Origin: Guadua angustifolia
Lineage: Eukaryota; Streptophyta; Magnoliopsida; Poales; Poaceae
Assembly: GCA_036346375.1 (NCBI GenBank)
Contig: CM070508.1
Location: 21,706,852-21,770,851 of the forward strand
DNA: 64,000 bases
Direction of reading: 5' to 3'
Part shown: piece after piece, positions 23,005-34,046 of the stretch
Layout: each line of letters begins with the position of its first letter
Position numbering within the stretch: position 1 is the stretch's first letter
The notes under the pieces: model-generated
What the model saw: only the letters and a program-made list of their open reading frames with translations
Database searches by the model: none
Told to the model about the DNA's origin: nothing
Translations under genes and position numbers: made by a program

Positions 23005-23840
23005 ATAAATGGTGCAGTGCCTTGTAAGAATTTTAGAAATTCACTGGACTGTGATCATGATTCAAATTTTTTATGAGATCTTAAGCATTTCTTTAGAACC
23101 CTTCTGTAAAATTTTCAAAAACTTTAAACCTTTTTTTATTGCTAAAGCAAATATATATATTGATCGTCACGCTTTCTTCAGGACATAACACTATCAAAAT
23201 TTTTAAAAATTCTTTAAGCTTGATCATCATCTAAAACTTTTATACAAATATTAATGATATATCAGGACCATCTACAAAAAATTTTAAAATTTTCTAACAT
23301 GGTTTGAACCATTTTTTATTTGCTAGTAAGGCTTTTATGAGGACAGTAGCACTGTCCAAATTTTGAAAATTCCTTAAGCTTGATAATCATTTAAAAAATT
23401 TATGAGAATATTAAGAATGTGTCAGGACCATCCAAAAATTTTTCAAATTTTTCTAACCTGGGTTTGTTTATTTTTCATTCGGTTCAAACTTGTTGGTCAA
23501 CGTTTTATCAGGACAGTAGCAATTTTTGAATTTTTAAAAATTTCTCATATTTTATAATCATCTGAAATTTTTATGGTAACATAAATGATGTGTCAAAAAC
23601 CACAAAAAAATTTAAAAAAAAATTTCAACATCGTTTGAACCATTTTTCGTTCAGTTGAAATTTGCCGAGATTTCGGCAATTTCAAACGAAATTTCGGATT
23701 CAGAAATTTCGGTGCAAAAAATTTCAGATTTGAATTTTGTCTAGATTTCATCGAAAATAACAAGATTTCACCAAAATTTCGGATGGTAACGGCATGAAAA
23801 CTGAAAACGAAATTTGAAACCCTATCTTCGATACATGAAA
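23005..23840. repeat. AT-rich satellite-like block, second copy
   Basis: Matches about 4045-4850 with the same GATCAT and AGGACAGTAGCA landmarks and the AATTTCGG tail. No coding potential. Confidence 0.6.
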
Positions 23841-25150
23841 AAGGAAAAAGGCTTCCATTTAATTTTGGTTCCTCAAATGCAGTGTCACTTTAAACTAATT
23901 TGCCTCTATTTAATTTATGTTCCTTAGATGTAGTGTCGCTTTAAACTAGTTTCCCATCTTACAATATCAGTACACGTAATCACGCAGATCTAAAAACAAC
24001 AGTTTTGACCAATGTTGACCAACTTGGCCTACTAACTCGGCATCTAACGTAGCCAAAGTCACATTTGGACCTCACATGTCTGTCCTACCTCCTCTTTCCC
24101 ATCTCTCCCTTTTTTTCCCTCTCCTTCCATTTTCCTTCCCTTTCCTTCTACTTCAACCTTTGTTCCCGCTGCCGCATGGCACCACCACCAACATCCTTCC
24201 TCGCCGCCAAGACATCACCATGGAGCATCACCACTAGAGTCCACCCCGAAGCCACCGTCGTTGCCCATAACCTTCTGTTGTGCCCTCTCCCACTCCCAAG
24301 CACTGCCGCTGCACCACCTTGTCGCGCCGCCGTCTTTGTCCAATTGAACCACTACATCATCTTCCTTACCACAACATAATTCTAGTGTGCACACCAACCT
24401 AAAGCCGCTGCCAATGACGAGGTGTTGAGCTTTGCCATGCATCGATCTCCGTCCGTGGTGTCACAATGAAGTTTCCCTCAGCTATATCCATCCTCCCCTC
24501 TGTGTGTCTCTTCCAAATGGGCCATGTGCTCTTTATCTCTAGCGTGCCTATGGAGACAAAACCACCACTATCTGGTTCTACTCCTTCATATGGTTCTATT
24601 TTTACAGTCATCACCGGCATCGCCAATAGAAGGCCTCTCCACCTCTCCTTTTGTTTCTCAATAAGGGAGAAAAGCAGGAGACACTAACATATGAGGCCAG
24701 TCCATCCCAGAGTGGACTGAGATCCAATATAGTCCTGTAGGGACATCAACTTAAGCAGTTTCCCCACAGACCGTTGGATAAAAAACAATGGTCTAGATCT
24801 TTCTAGGAACGTCACTGTACAAAAACAATACGTGATTTTTCACTGTAGTAATGCACTGTTAGCCGATACGGACTGTTCGTTGCCTCCATCATATAGTCCT
24901 GGCCTATAGGTATAGCTTAAGTTACAGTCCTTGTAGGGACTGCACGGGATCCTTGTCCCTCATGAGTCATCCATGGATCCAGTCCACCATGTACATGCAA
25001 GGCCCACCTCATTTCGGCCATCTCAAATCTAACATGGCATGCCACAAGGGTCAAACTCGGTCAAAAACAGTCTTTTGCTAGCAGGAGGAACAAGTTTTAA
25101 ATGGCTTTGAGAGTTAGAGAACGTGTTTTATCTGGTATTACACTTGAGAG
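23841..25150. mobile_element. Unclassified TIR-type element, fuller copy
   Basis: Matches 4851-6076 and continues further right, to the mirrored ends GGGTCAAACTCGGTCAAAAAC and GAAAATTAAACTAAAGAC. Internal ORFs differ by frameshifts from the first copy, so no gene is called. The sequence from 25150 to 25434 is non-coding and may include the distal 3' flank of DLH copy 2. Confidence 0.45.
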
Positions 25151-25442
25151 ACGAAAATTAAACTAAAGACATGGTTGAGGGATCAAAATTTGTCGGTCAG
25201 CCATAGCTATCTCCTTTCTGTACTCTTCTTAACAATTGCGTCTCTAAAATATCCTCGATTTTTTTCCTCAAATCATTTCTTGCTGATCTTAAAAGATATG
25301 GTTATTGATTCATGTGCCTCTCAAACTAATCACCAGAAAAGTTATATAGAAGCAAAGAATACCAGCTCTCCAAGATGCAAAGGCGATCACATTTTATTAC
25401 AGGTGCAGTAGTTCAGTGTTCAGGACAAGCAGACTCCGAAAC

Positions 25443-26017
25443 TAGGGGTGGGTAAATAAACCGGAAACCGAAAACCGAAACCATTAAAACCGGAACCGAA
25501 GCCGAAAAAACCGAAACCGAATTATTCGGTTGTTAATTCGGTTAGTTGTATGAAATAACCGAACTTTTTCCGGTTAATTCGGTTTTAACCCTCAGTTAAC
25601 CGAACTAACCGAACTTTGATAAAGAGACCCACCAAATCGGAGATATATTGAATACTCCTCGTCTGTTTGCCATCGCCATAGACAGTCAGAGACTCCTTCA
25701 GGGTTTGAAACCATAATTGCACAAGGAGCATTTCAGTATGAATCAAACAACTAGGCTGTCCTTAAATTAAGGTGTCAAAAAAGGAGGCTACAAATGGTGG
25801 CTACCTGAGCAACAAAGTTGCCGACGACACGACTATCATCAATGCCAAGTTCGGTTAATTCGGTTAAAACCGAAATCGAAACCGAACTATCGGTTAACCG
25901 AAGTATTGGTTACCAAAATTTTCAAACACAATTCGGTTTCAATTTTGAAATAACCGAATTTTCAAATAAACCGAAAACCGAAACCGATTTTTTTGGTTAA
26001 ACCGAACGCCCAGGCCT
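25443..26017. mobile_element. hAT-like MITE just downstream of DLH copy 2
   Basis: 575 bp beginning TAGGGGTGGG and ending CCCAGGCCTG, flanked by an exact 8-bp duplication TCCGAAAC (25435-25442 and 26018-26025). The interior is full of AACCGAA/TTCGGTT words in both orientations, allowing extensive foldback. It ends 168 bp beyond the stop codon of DLH copy 2, so it may lie inside the 3' UTR. Confidence 0.88.
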
Positions 26018-26185
26018 GTCCGAAACAAGCAAAGCATATTCCTACTAACACAAAGACAGACTGGGACGCCCGCCCAACCATAGATGCAGGCCCTATAGCT
26101 AATACCATAACATAAACCCAGGATGCTTGCATGATGACTAATGAGCAGTGGCAAGAGCTTTTCACAAGGAGCTGCTACTTCAAGT

Positions 26186-29100
26186 TCACTTCAGGTTCTT
26201 ATTAAACCAGTTGGTCATGTCCGCCAGGGCTTCCTCGGCGCTCTTAACAGCAGCTGCATCATCGTTGTTGTATCTCACGGTCCATCCATGCGCGACCCCA
26301 GGGAAAATCTTGACAAAGTGACCAATCTGTAGGCCCAAAAAGATCATGTTCGGATGAAAGGCTCCATAAAAAGATTTTAAGCTATAGTTTTACAATAATC
26401 TCCTACCGACAATGTGTTTCTCCAATTTATCTATCTTCTACTGTATTTTACAACTTCTTGTCCTAGTTTTGTTCTACTTTTTTCCGTTTTCCCTCATAGT
26501 ACTTTTTTACAAGTTTTGATATAATACAAGGTAGAAGATGTTTCTACCTTTTTGCATGAAAAGCAAGATATTCAGCAGCACATAAACACTAGCTTATAAA
26601 TCTAAAATGCTAGGTGTACGGGCTCATAAAGTAAATGGTTAATCTCTTGGTCTAAATGCTGGATGGCTTTTAATTACAAAAATACTTGATAGCTCCACCA
26701 ATGTCAAAACCAGAATGACATCACATAATCTAGGAAGAAATTCCTGATGATGAACATAATCAAACTGTATTCTAATGAGACACAGTTTGGTACTAGGGTC
26801 ATTTGAAATATGACAACTAAGTTAAGCATTAGTTTTATCTGCAAATTCTAGAACTTGAGTAAAAGGTTGCCTTAAAGATCAAGTTGCTCGAAAATGAGAA
26901 CTTACCCCTGAGTTAGAAGAAAGAAGCTGCTCAAACTGCTTCACCAATTCTGGTGGGGACATCTGGTCAACTTCAGCTCCAAGTATAGCGATTGGGCATT
27001 TGACCTCTGATATTAGATAGCAGGTAAGAATTTAAAACCTTTGAAATAGAACAATGTTAGTACATCTAAAAATTCTCAAGGACAAGATTTTACCCTTGAT
27101 ATCATCAACACTAACTAAAGAAGGGTGCGACAATACAGCTGCCTGGATCTCATGAGCTTTTGCTAATTCTACAACCACCTTTGCTGTTATATGGAGAAAA
27201 GCAACACAATGATTAGCAGGCTAAACCTTCAAACTTTTAAGTTCACAAGTCAAAAAAAGATGAACCACTTAAACAGTGCTTACCACCCCAGCAATAACCT
27301 GCAGCACCAACACTAGACACTCCTTTTTCCTTTAGAGCAGCAATAACTGGTTTTACCTCTTCAAACGATTTTTGCTGTAAAAAGTATTTTTTTAGTTTGT
27401 TTACATAAATTGTTCAAAAAAATTTTAAAAAAATTGAAAGATGAACAAGCGAAGGAACCAACGGGTGATAAGTTCTATTCAAATCATGCTTTTGCACAAA
27501 AAGGGGAAGATAACTTGAGGACACAAAAGTACAGAAAGATGTATACATCGGGCGTTCAGAGCTATCATAATGAAATGTTGTGCCCCATCATTACTCTTAC
27601 ATAAACCTTGTTAAATTTACGAACATTTCTGAAGCTGGAATGTTTTTCAAGGAGGGGAAGCATCTGCAACTGCTGGTATTGGCACCAGAAATAATATATT
27701 GACACTAAACAGCAGTTAATCAAAATTTAGATTAGATAGATTAGAAGACGCAACCTTGTCACATCACTGTGACCAGGCAGTAACATGAAAAACAGCACTC
27801 GGCACTTTGGAGGATGGGGAGGGTGAAGAAACTGCCAATATCTTCTACATGTTCTTAGACTTGAACCTATTGGTTTTTTCATCATTCCCCTGCACTTGGT
27901 TGCTTTAGTGAACACAGTCCAAATCAAGGTACTTAGGCTAGCTTAAAATTTAATCGAAACATGGTAACCTGAATATCTATTTAAAAAAAAAAGAAACAGA
28001 AAAGAGTTTAGGGAATCAGGGCACAACAAACCGGGGCATGGTCTTTTAACCACACTTGTATTGGTCTCTCAGTATTGTCAGGTGCGTAAGGATCCCCATG
28101 AAAGAAATCTGGCACCACAACAGAGTATCCAGACAATGCAACTTTGTCGGCTACCTTCCTGCATGAGATAAGCGATTACATCAGAATCCATTTACAGGTC
28201 ATATCTGACACTTTGTGTTTACAATAAATAACGGAAGTAACTTATGATTTGCCACTGAAAAGAGGTATATTTCATGATTTGCCACTCGGTGTGTCAATAA
28301 CATATAGCTAGGGGTGCAAACGGAGCGGATAATTCCCGACCGACCGAAGACCGAATTCGTTTAAAATCCGATTCGAATCCGAAAAAATGGTATCCGGTTA
28401 TATCCGGATTCGATCCGGATTTGAATCTGCCTATCCTAAAAAAATATAGGGTAAGATATGGGAAGAGAAGTATCCGATCCGTATCCGATCCATACCCGCA
28501 TATCCGAGATATCCGAAAAATATCAGTGTAAATGAGTGCAACAGATATCCGATAACAGATCCGATAAACATAAACATTCTACATCATATAAGTTCATATG
28601 TTAATTGGAATTATACTTGGCTGCATATTATTCTTATATAGGGAAGGTAACTATTATTGAATTTGAAACACTTATATGTCTCCAAGGTTCTAGTAAAATT
28701 TTGTGTATTTAATATGCGCGACATATATGGTTTCTACTTTCACGCATTATCCGACTAACTATTCAGAATCGAGACTAACCGTATCCTAACGATCCAGATT
28801 CGCCTCCGTATTCGTGGATCAAGTAATCCGATTCAGATTCGAATCCCAAGACCGTCTCGTGATCCGATTCTATATCAGAAAAAATTTGGAATAGGATACG
28901 GAATGAGCGAAATCCGTCCGTATCCGATCCGTTTGCACCCCTACATATAGCTCCAAGACCAACGTGTCAGTTCGACATTGAGTGGCATGTCAGTTCACAT
29001 ATGGCGGTGAACCCCAAAATGCGCCACAACATTCTAATAATAATCCACTTGCCCTAAACATATGGGAACAATAACATATCCTAATCGCAGTATAAGTAGG

Positions 29101-32100
29101 TGGTTCAAAGAAGAGTGCTAAAGAATGAGGACTCAATATACACACAAGACTGCAATTCACACCGCAGAATTTTAGGAGCTGGTGGCCGAGGACTAGGGAT
29201 GAAAACAGAACGGAACCGGTCGGTAAATAGTTGTTCCTTTCCACATCTTTTACCAGAACGGAAACAAAATCGAAAACCTCGTAAACAAATGCGAAACGGA
29301 ATAAAGCGGATACGGAAACGAAAGTGGAAAATTCCACAAGAACATAGTACATGATCACAATATACATGACCGCAAAAACAATACAATTCATGCCACCTCC
29401 AATGTGGATACAAGAACAATGTTATGTTCACCGGTATCACTAGGAAGTTTTTTCTCAAGTTTGTTAGCTGAAGACTGAAGGCTCGCTATTTGTCCCTTAG
29501 ATCAGACCATCATATCCTTCTCCATATCATTATCATCAACATCCTTTTTCCCCTCCAACTATAAATGTGTAACACCCTAAAATTTGTATATTATTGTTCA
29601 ATGTTTATTTATGATTTTCTGAGACTTATCATGGATTTTCCGAGTTCATAAACGCCATTTTACTATTTTTAGATTTAAAAAATAATTTATTTATGAAAAA
29701 TGAAATCAAAACTATGCTAGAAATAATTTTTCTAGGTTTAAAATGTTCCAAAGTATTTTTGAGAATTTTTCAAAATTTTTGAACTCTATTTGATATTTTC
29801 TATAAAGCCATTTGTATTTCTAAAATTATTTTAATTTGAAAATAAATGTAAATTTTCCATTCTCTTTTTGGGCCAAGTTTCCTATGGAATTTCGGTTTCA
29901 TCTATATGAATTTCCGTTTCGTAGGAAATGGCTCTCCGTTTTGCTTCGACAAATAAAATTACATTTACATTTCGCTTCTAAAAAAAACTTTCGCTTGCTT
30001 TTCTCCAAAGCGCCGGAAATTCGCTTTCGCTTTCAACACCTGCTAAGGACGGATTTAGATCCTCTGTAAATGCGGAGAGAGAATTGAGTCATCTGGCGTG
30101 GGGCCCACGTGATGACTCAATCTCCTCTCGCGGCAGAGGATTCGCGTCCGCTAAGGACCCACTAAGCCCAAATTATAAGCCTAAAGCGTGCACAACTTGA
30201 TAGCAAAGAAGAGGAACAAGCATAGCCATCATCACTACTAGGGGTGAAAACGAACGAAATTTTCCAACTGCTAGGATGAAAACGAAACGAAAGCTCTTTT
30301 TCTAAACGAAACGGAATTTTTGATGCGGAAGCGGTAGAGTTAATTCCGACGGAACGAACGAAACGGAAATTCCGTAATCAAACCGAATTTCCGAATCGCC
30401 ACCAAACCCATCTAGCGCAATACTAGCCAAACCCTAGCTGCCTCTGGTGAAGTTGGAGTCCTCACCGAGCTTCTCATCTGAAGTTGGAGTCGGGACTTCA
30501 CGAGAGCCCCGCCTCCGAGTCCCGACGGCTGACCCCCACCGGCCGACCGACTCAAGCACCCTCACTCTTCAAAGTCATCGTCAGTAACTCGTAAGCACCC
30601 TCCCTTGCTCCTCAAATCGATCCGATTCACCCCCGAATCCAGCTGCCCGTGGCCGATTCCGCCTGATTCACGCGCCTGGATGCACCTGTGATTGGAGATG
30701 CTCTAGGGAGTGCCGTCTGATGGGGTTTAAATGTTTAAGCGGCTGCTCGGATCGCCGGTTGGTTTCATTTGTGGCGTGGAGCTCTGATTTGTGGTGGTTG
30801 GATCAGTAGGTGGCGCCCCATAAGCTGTAGCTCGGGAAGCAGTGGTTTTCGCCAGTGGGGTGTCTCTAATGCTCTTACAACTCAAAAGAAAAAAAAACAG
30901 TCAAAGCAATCAGAACACTAACTTCCTCCTTTTCAATTTTCTAATTGGACATTTCAAAGATTTATCTGTGAACATAACTGGAAGACTAAATACCTTTGCC
31001 CTAATATTGCTGCAGATTTATCTTCCGCTTTCTGGAGTGTACCTTCCCTAGCTCTGGTTGTACTATCACATTTCATAGACTGATGTTGGTAATCGGATAT
31101 TCAAATATTTTGAACACCAGTAGTAGTTAAAGTGACTTAATGTCATTAAATTGGGGATGAAATTCACTGTCAGCGTCTTGTGATTTTGGAATAGCATAAC
31201 TTCAGTTACTTATGATACATTTCTATGGTAGGTGATGCTTGGTCTTGATGAATGTTCAGAGAATAGCGTCTTGTGATTTTGGAATAGCATAACTTGTAAA
31301 CAATAATAATATGAAATGCGATATGTAAGAAGTACTACCATACAAATATCACCTCTTGCTATTCATCTATGATATACTTAGATTTTAACTCTAGTTTCAG
31401 AGTATCTGCAGTATTCCTTTTCTTATCTAGTTTCACATGTGAGGCATCTATGAATTAATGTGGGCATATGTCTTTGTGCGACCATGTTCCATTTTCTGAT
31501 GTTCCAAATCTATTGTTTTTGCTTTTCATATTATTATTATTTTCTGTTGAATGTTTACAAAATAATCAGTGAGAAACTAATTACTACCATACTTTCTTTG
31601 GCCTTGTTCTAGTTTTAGAATACTAGAATCTCACCTCAGATCAAAAATAGAAGCTTGCCATGGACAATACTGCAAGTAGGAGTAGCAGTGCAAGCGTGAC
31701 ATCCCCTGCTTTGGCTAAGTCATTGCTACTACCGGAGCCCCCTAGTGCTACTCCAACTCCAAATGTTGCTCTGTTCCAAAATTTCCATTTCCGTTTCCGT
31801 ATCCGCTCCGTTCCGTTCTATTTCCATTTCCGTCACTATCCGTTTCCGTATCCGTTTCCGGAGTTTCCAATTTCGTTTCCGTTACCGGTAAAAAGTATGG
31901 AAATGGAAACGGAACAGCTATTTACCGACCGTTTCCGTTCCGTTTTCACCCCTAGTCACTAGGACGGCACCACGATTTCCACTAGTGCATAGTGATGAAT
32001 GTCGCAAACCTGGAAACAGCAAGTCGCCGCCGCACCCTACAGGCTCGTTTAATCTATCGATGTACGGATCTTGGCTGAACCAAAAAGAGATATCGGGGGA

Positions 32101-32426
32101 AAGAAAAAACGAAATCGCAAGCACAGAAATGTGTACCTCAGATTCGGCGCTTCGAACCCTGCAAGGAGAAGACGGAAAGGGTTGTTAGTCTGTAACTTGT
32201 CAACGTGCCCAGCAAAGGATCAGGGAGGAGTAGAAAAAGGAGATCCTGAGGGGGAAATCAAGATCAATCAATCACCATAGACGTCGGAGATGAGGACGAC
32301 GGCGGCCTTGGACCCGGCGGGGCCGGCGACGTACGCCCTGAGCCCGCCGAAGCTGTCGACGACCTTGCCCTCCCCGCCGGCGGGGTTCAGCGTCGGGGGG
32401 TTCGCGCAGCACTGCGGGCTTGCCAT
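26186..32426 (-). CDS. Dienelactone hydrolase family protein, copy 2 (complete)
   Basis: Seven exons on the minus strand: 32276-32426, 32137-32158, 28032-28158, 27284-27374, 27094-27183, 26906-27006 and 26186-26326. The total is 723 nt: 240 residues plus stop. All introns have GT/AG borders and phases fit. The product is an alpha/beta hydrolase of the plant endo-1,3;1,4-beta-glucanase-like DLH group. The triad is visible: Cys128 in GYCWGA, Asp174 in GAEVDQMSPP and His207 in FPGVAHGW. The start MASPQCCANPPTLNPAGG has no signal peptide, so a cytosolic location is likely. The C-terminus is WFNKNLK. Exon sizes match copy 1 except that exon 3 is one codon longer. Intron 2 is 3978 bp and holds four transposon insertions. 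Upstream flank is intact to 33523, where a 11.3-kb retrotransposon begins. The natural substrate is not determinable here. Confidence 0.92.
28309..28943. mobile_element. hAT-like MITE in intron 2 of DLH copy 2
   Basis: 635 bp with ends TAGGGGTGCAAACGGA and TCCGTTTGCACCCCTA-type inverted repeats, flanked by an exact 8-bp duplication CATATAGC (28301-28308 and 28944-28951). The interior is rich in ATCCGAT/ATCGGAT words. No transposase. Confidence 0.92.
29194..30040. mobile_element. Ds-like non-autonomous hAT element, copy B
   Basis: Partner of 10945-11874, starting TAGGGATGAAAACAG. The right end (TTTCAACACC) is decayed. It lies in intron 2 of DLH copy 2. Long apparent ORFs on the minus strand near 29100-29458 are antisense readings of its GAAACGG-rich interior. 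Confidence 0.6.
30051..30149. mobile_element. 99-bp foldback MITE with 9-bp target duplication
   Basis: Nearly the whole element is a hairpin: CCTCTG...CAGAGG outside, then GAGAATTGAGTCATC against GATGACTCAATCTCC inside, with loop TGGCGTGGGGCCCACGT. It is flanked by exact 9-bp repeats GCTAAGGAC (30042-30050 and 30150-30158), the length typical of Mutator-family insertions. Segment A has the empty site (ACTAAGGGCCCACTAAG near 11872). Confidence 0.88.
30239..31954 (+). mobile_element. Internally deleted hAT (Ac-like) element in intron 2 of DLH copy 2
   Basis: Ends are TAGGGGTGAAAACG and CGTTTTCACCCCTA; flanking 8-mers ATCACTAC and GTCACTAG match at six positions. Interior 30440-31650 looks like a promoter, leader exon and intron. 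The 34-codon start at 31660 (Ser/Ala/Pro-rich, MDNTASRSSSASVTSP) resembles the low-complexity N-terminus of hAT transposases and is cut off by the 3' terminal repeat region. This fits a derivative that kept its 5' part and lost the transposase core. Confidence 0.6.
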
Positions 32427-32858
32427 TCTCCCTTCCCCTCCTCACCTCACGCCTATCTCCTCCTGCTCCTCTTCCTCCTCTCCTGGTTGCGGTGATGCCG
32501 TGATGGGCCGTAGTGTACGAGTGTTTCGATTGGAAGTGAGCCGAGGACAACGCAACGCCGGGACATAAATGGGGGGAGCCGGCCAGGGGCCGCTCGATTG
32601 ATGGCGAAAGAAATCGAATTTATTCGCATCCTGTGGCCACGGGGAGAGCCAGACAAGGATCGAGGCGAAATATTCTCGGCCTTTCGGGGCTGAAAAGGAA
32701 AGGGATCGGAGGGAGACGTGGCTGGTTTTGTATGGGCCGATAGAGGCAGCGAGTCCGAGTGACATCAGTGCTGATAAAATGAATTTGATTTTCTTGTTAT
32801 ATATACTAGTTGAACTGTCACTGCTTATACAATGGATTTGATTTTCTTTTTATATATA

Positions 32859-33122
32859 GGGGCTGTTTGGTTGCCTTGTTCTATGCTACCAGACTCGTGA
32901 GAGTCAGTGAACCAGCGTTTAGTTGCTCGTTGTATCGCGTGAGTCTGCACCCACGCATGCAAGATGGCTGTTTGGTTGTCTGCGCGTGGTGCGGATGCCA
33001 AACCAACGCGATGCATAAAACACTCGCAGCCAGGCTCGTGAGAAATGAGCTCCATAACCGTTTCCCCAGAGCCAGGCTACTCTCACGGTCAGGGTCGTAC
33101 GAGACGGCAACCAAACAGCCCC
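32859..33122. mobile_element. MITE with GGGGCTGTTTGGTTGCC ends, copy B
   Basis: 264 bp with perfect 17-bp inverted repeats GGGGCTGTTTGGTTGCC / GGCAACCAAACAGCCCC and ATA on both sides (32856-32858, 33123-33125), as in PIF/Harbinger-type MITEs. It lies about 430 bp upstream of the DLH copy 2 start codon. The two overlapping 60-107-codon ORFs across it are not coding. Confidence 0.85.
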
Positions 33123-33528
33123 ATACTAATTGAACTCCGCTGTTTTGTTTCGAATAAAAAAAGTTATATTACTTTGGCACGTCAAGTTGATCGTGTGGAT
33201 CAGTCTACACAGTACATACCCTTGCTCCGTCTCCCCTCTCCGTCACATCACGCCTCCGCTTGCCTTTCGCTATTTTTTTTATTTTTTGTTAGAAAACTTT
33301 TTAGATATATAATTTATTTGTTACTATATTATTTTTCTCTTAAAGAAGGAGATGCAATTTGTTTGTTAATATATTATTTTTTCTGTTTTATTAGTGATTT
33401 TTTTTAATAAGGTGGAGTAGGAGAGATAAATAACACCACAAGTAGTTTCTTTTAATGCAGTAAAGACATGATAAAGGATTTCCCAAATTCACCTGTGTTT
33501 CATTTTTCATTTGATGAAAGTTTGACGT

Positions 33529-33997
33529 TGTGGAGTATATAGATCATAGGTATCTACAAGGTAGGCCTGCAAAGCCCAACTGGATAAGGCCGGGCCCAGT
33601 GGATCGCATAAAAACCGAAGCTGCCAGGGTTGCGCCAGACGTGCGAAACAAGGAAGCCCTGAAGAAAGCAACATATCCTGATTAGGTAGGATACTATCAT
33701 AATCTAGGCCGTTAACAAACGGATATGTACAGGAGACATAATCCCTATCTTGTATCTGACCCGGACTCCCCCTTGTAACCGCCCTCCTCTGCTATATAAA
33801 GGGAGGGGCGGGGGAACATCGAAAAATCAGATCATCAGCAAATAAGCTAGACACACATAAATCCCAAAGCACAGGACTAGGGTATTATCTCCTCCGCGAG
33901 AGCCCGAACCTGTATAATTCTTGCGTCTTGTGCTACCATCGAGTTTGGATCCGACGCCAAGCCCTGTTTCCATTATTACCGACAACAAACGTCGACA
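33529..33997 (+). repeat. 5' LTR of element T1
   Basis: 469 bp from TGTGGAGTATA to CGTCGACA. It contains a TATA box (TATATAAA, 33793-33800) in GCTATATAAAGGGAGGG, which would start transcripts near 33825. A primer-binding-site-like TTGGCGCGCCAGGTA follows at 33999; it is not the initiator-Met type TGGTATCAGAGC. Confidence 0.88.
33793..33800 (+). promoter_or_regulatory. TATA box of T1 5' LTR
   Basis: TATATAAA within GCTATATAAAGGGAGGGGCGGGG, in the expected U3 position of a 469-bp LTR. Confidence 0.7.
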
Positions 33998-34046
33998 GTT
34001 GGCGCGCCAGGTAAGGGCTGCGTTAAGATCAATCTCAGCAAGCTCG

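Noticed and set aside
28990..29458. Overlapping 117- and 133-codon minus-strand ORFs
   Set aside because: They read through the end of a Ds-like element and its flank; the equivalent frames in copy A (10907-11193) are broken.
32810..33407. 107- and 120-codon plus-strand ORFs upstream of DLH copy 2
   Set aside because: They span a MITE and AT-rich flank with no conservation in the paralogous segment.
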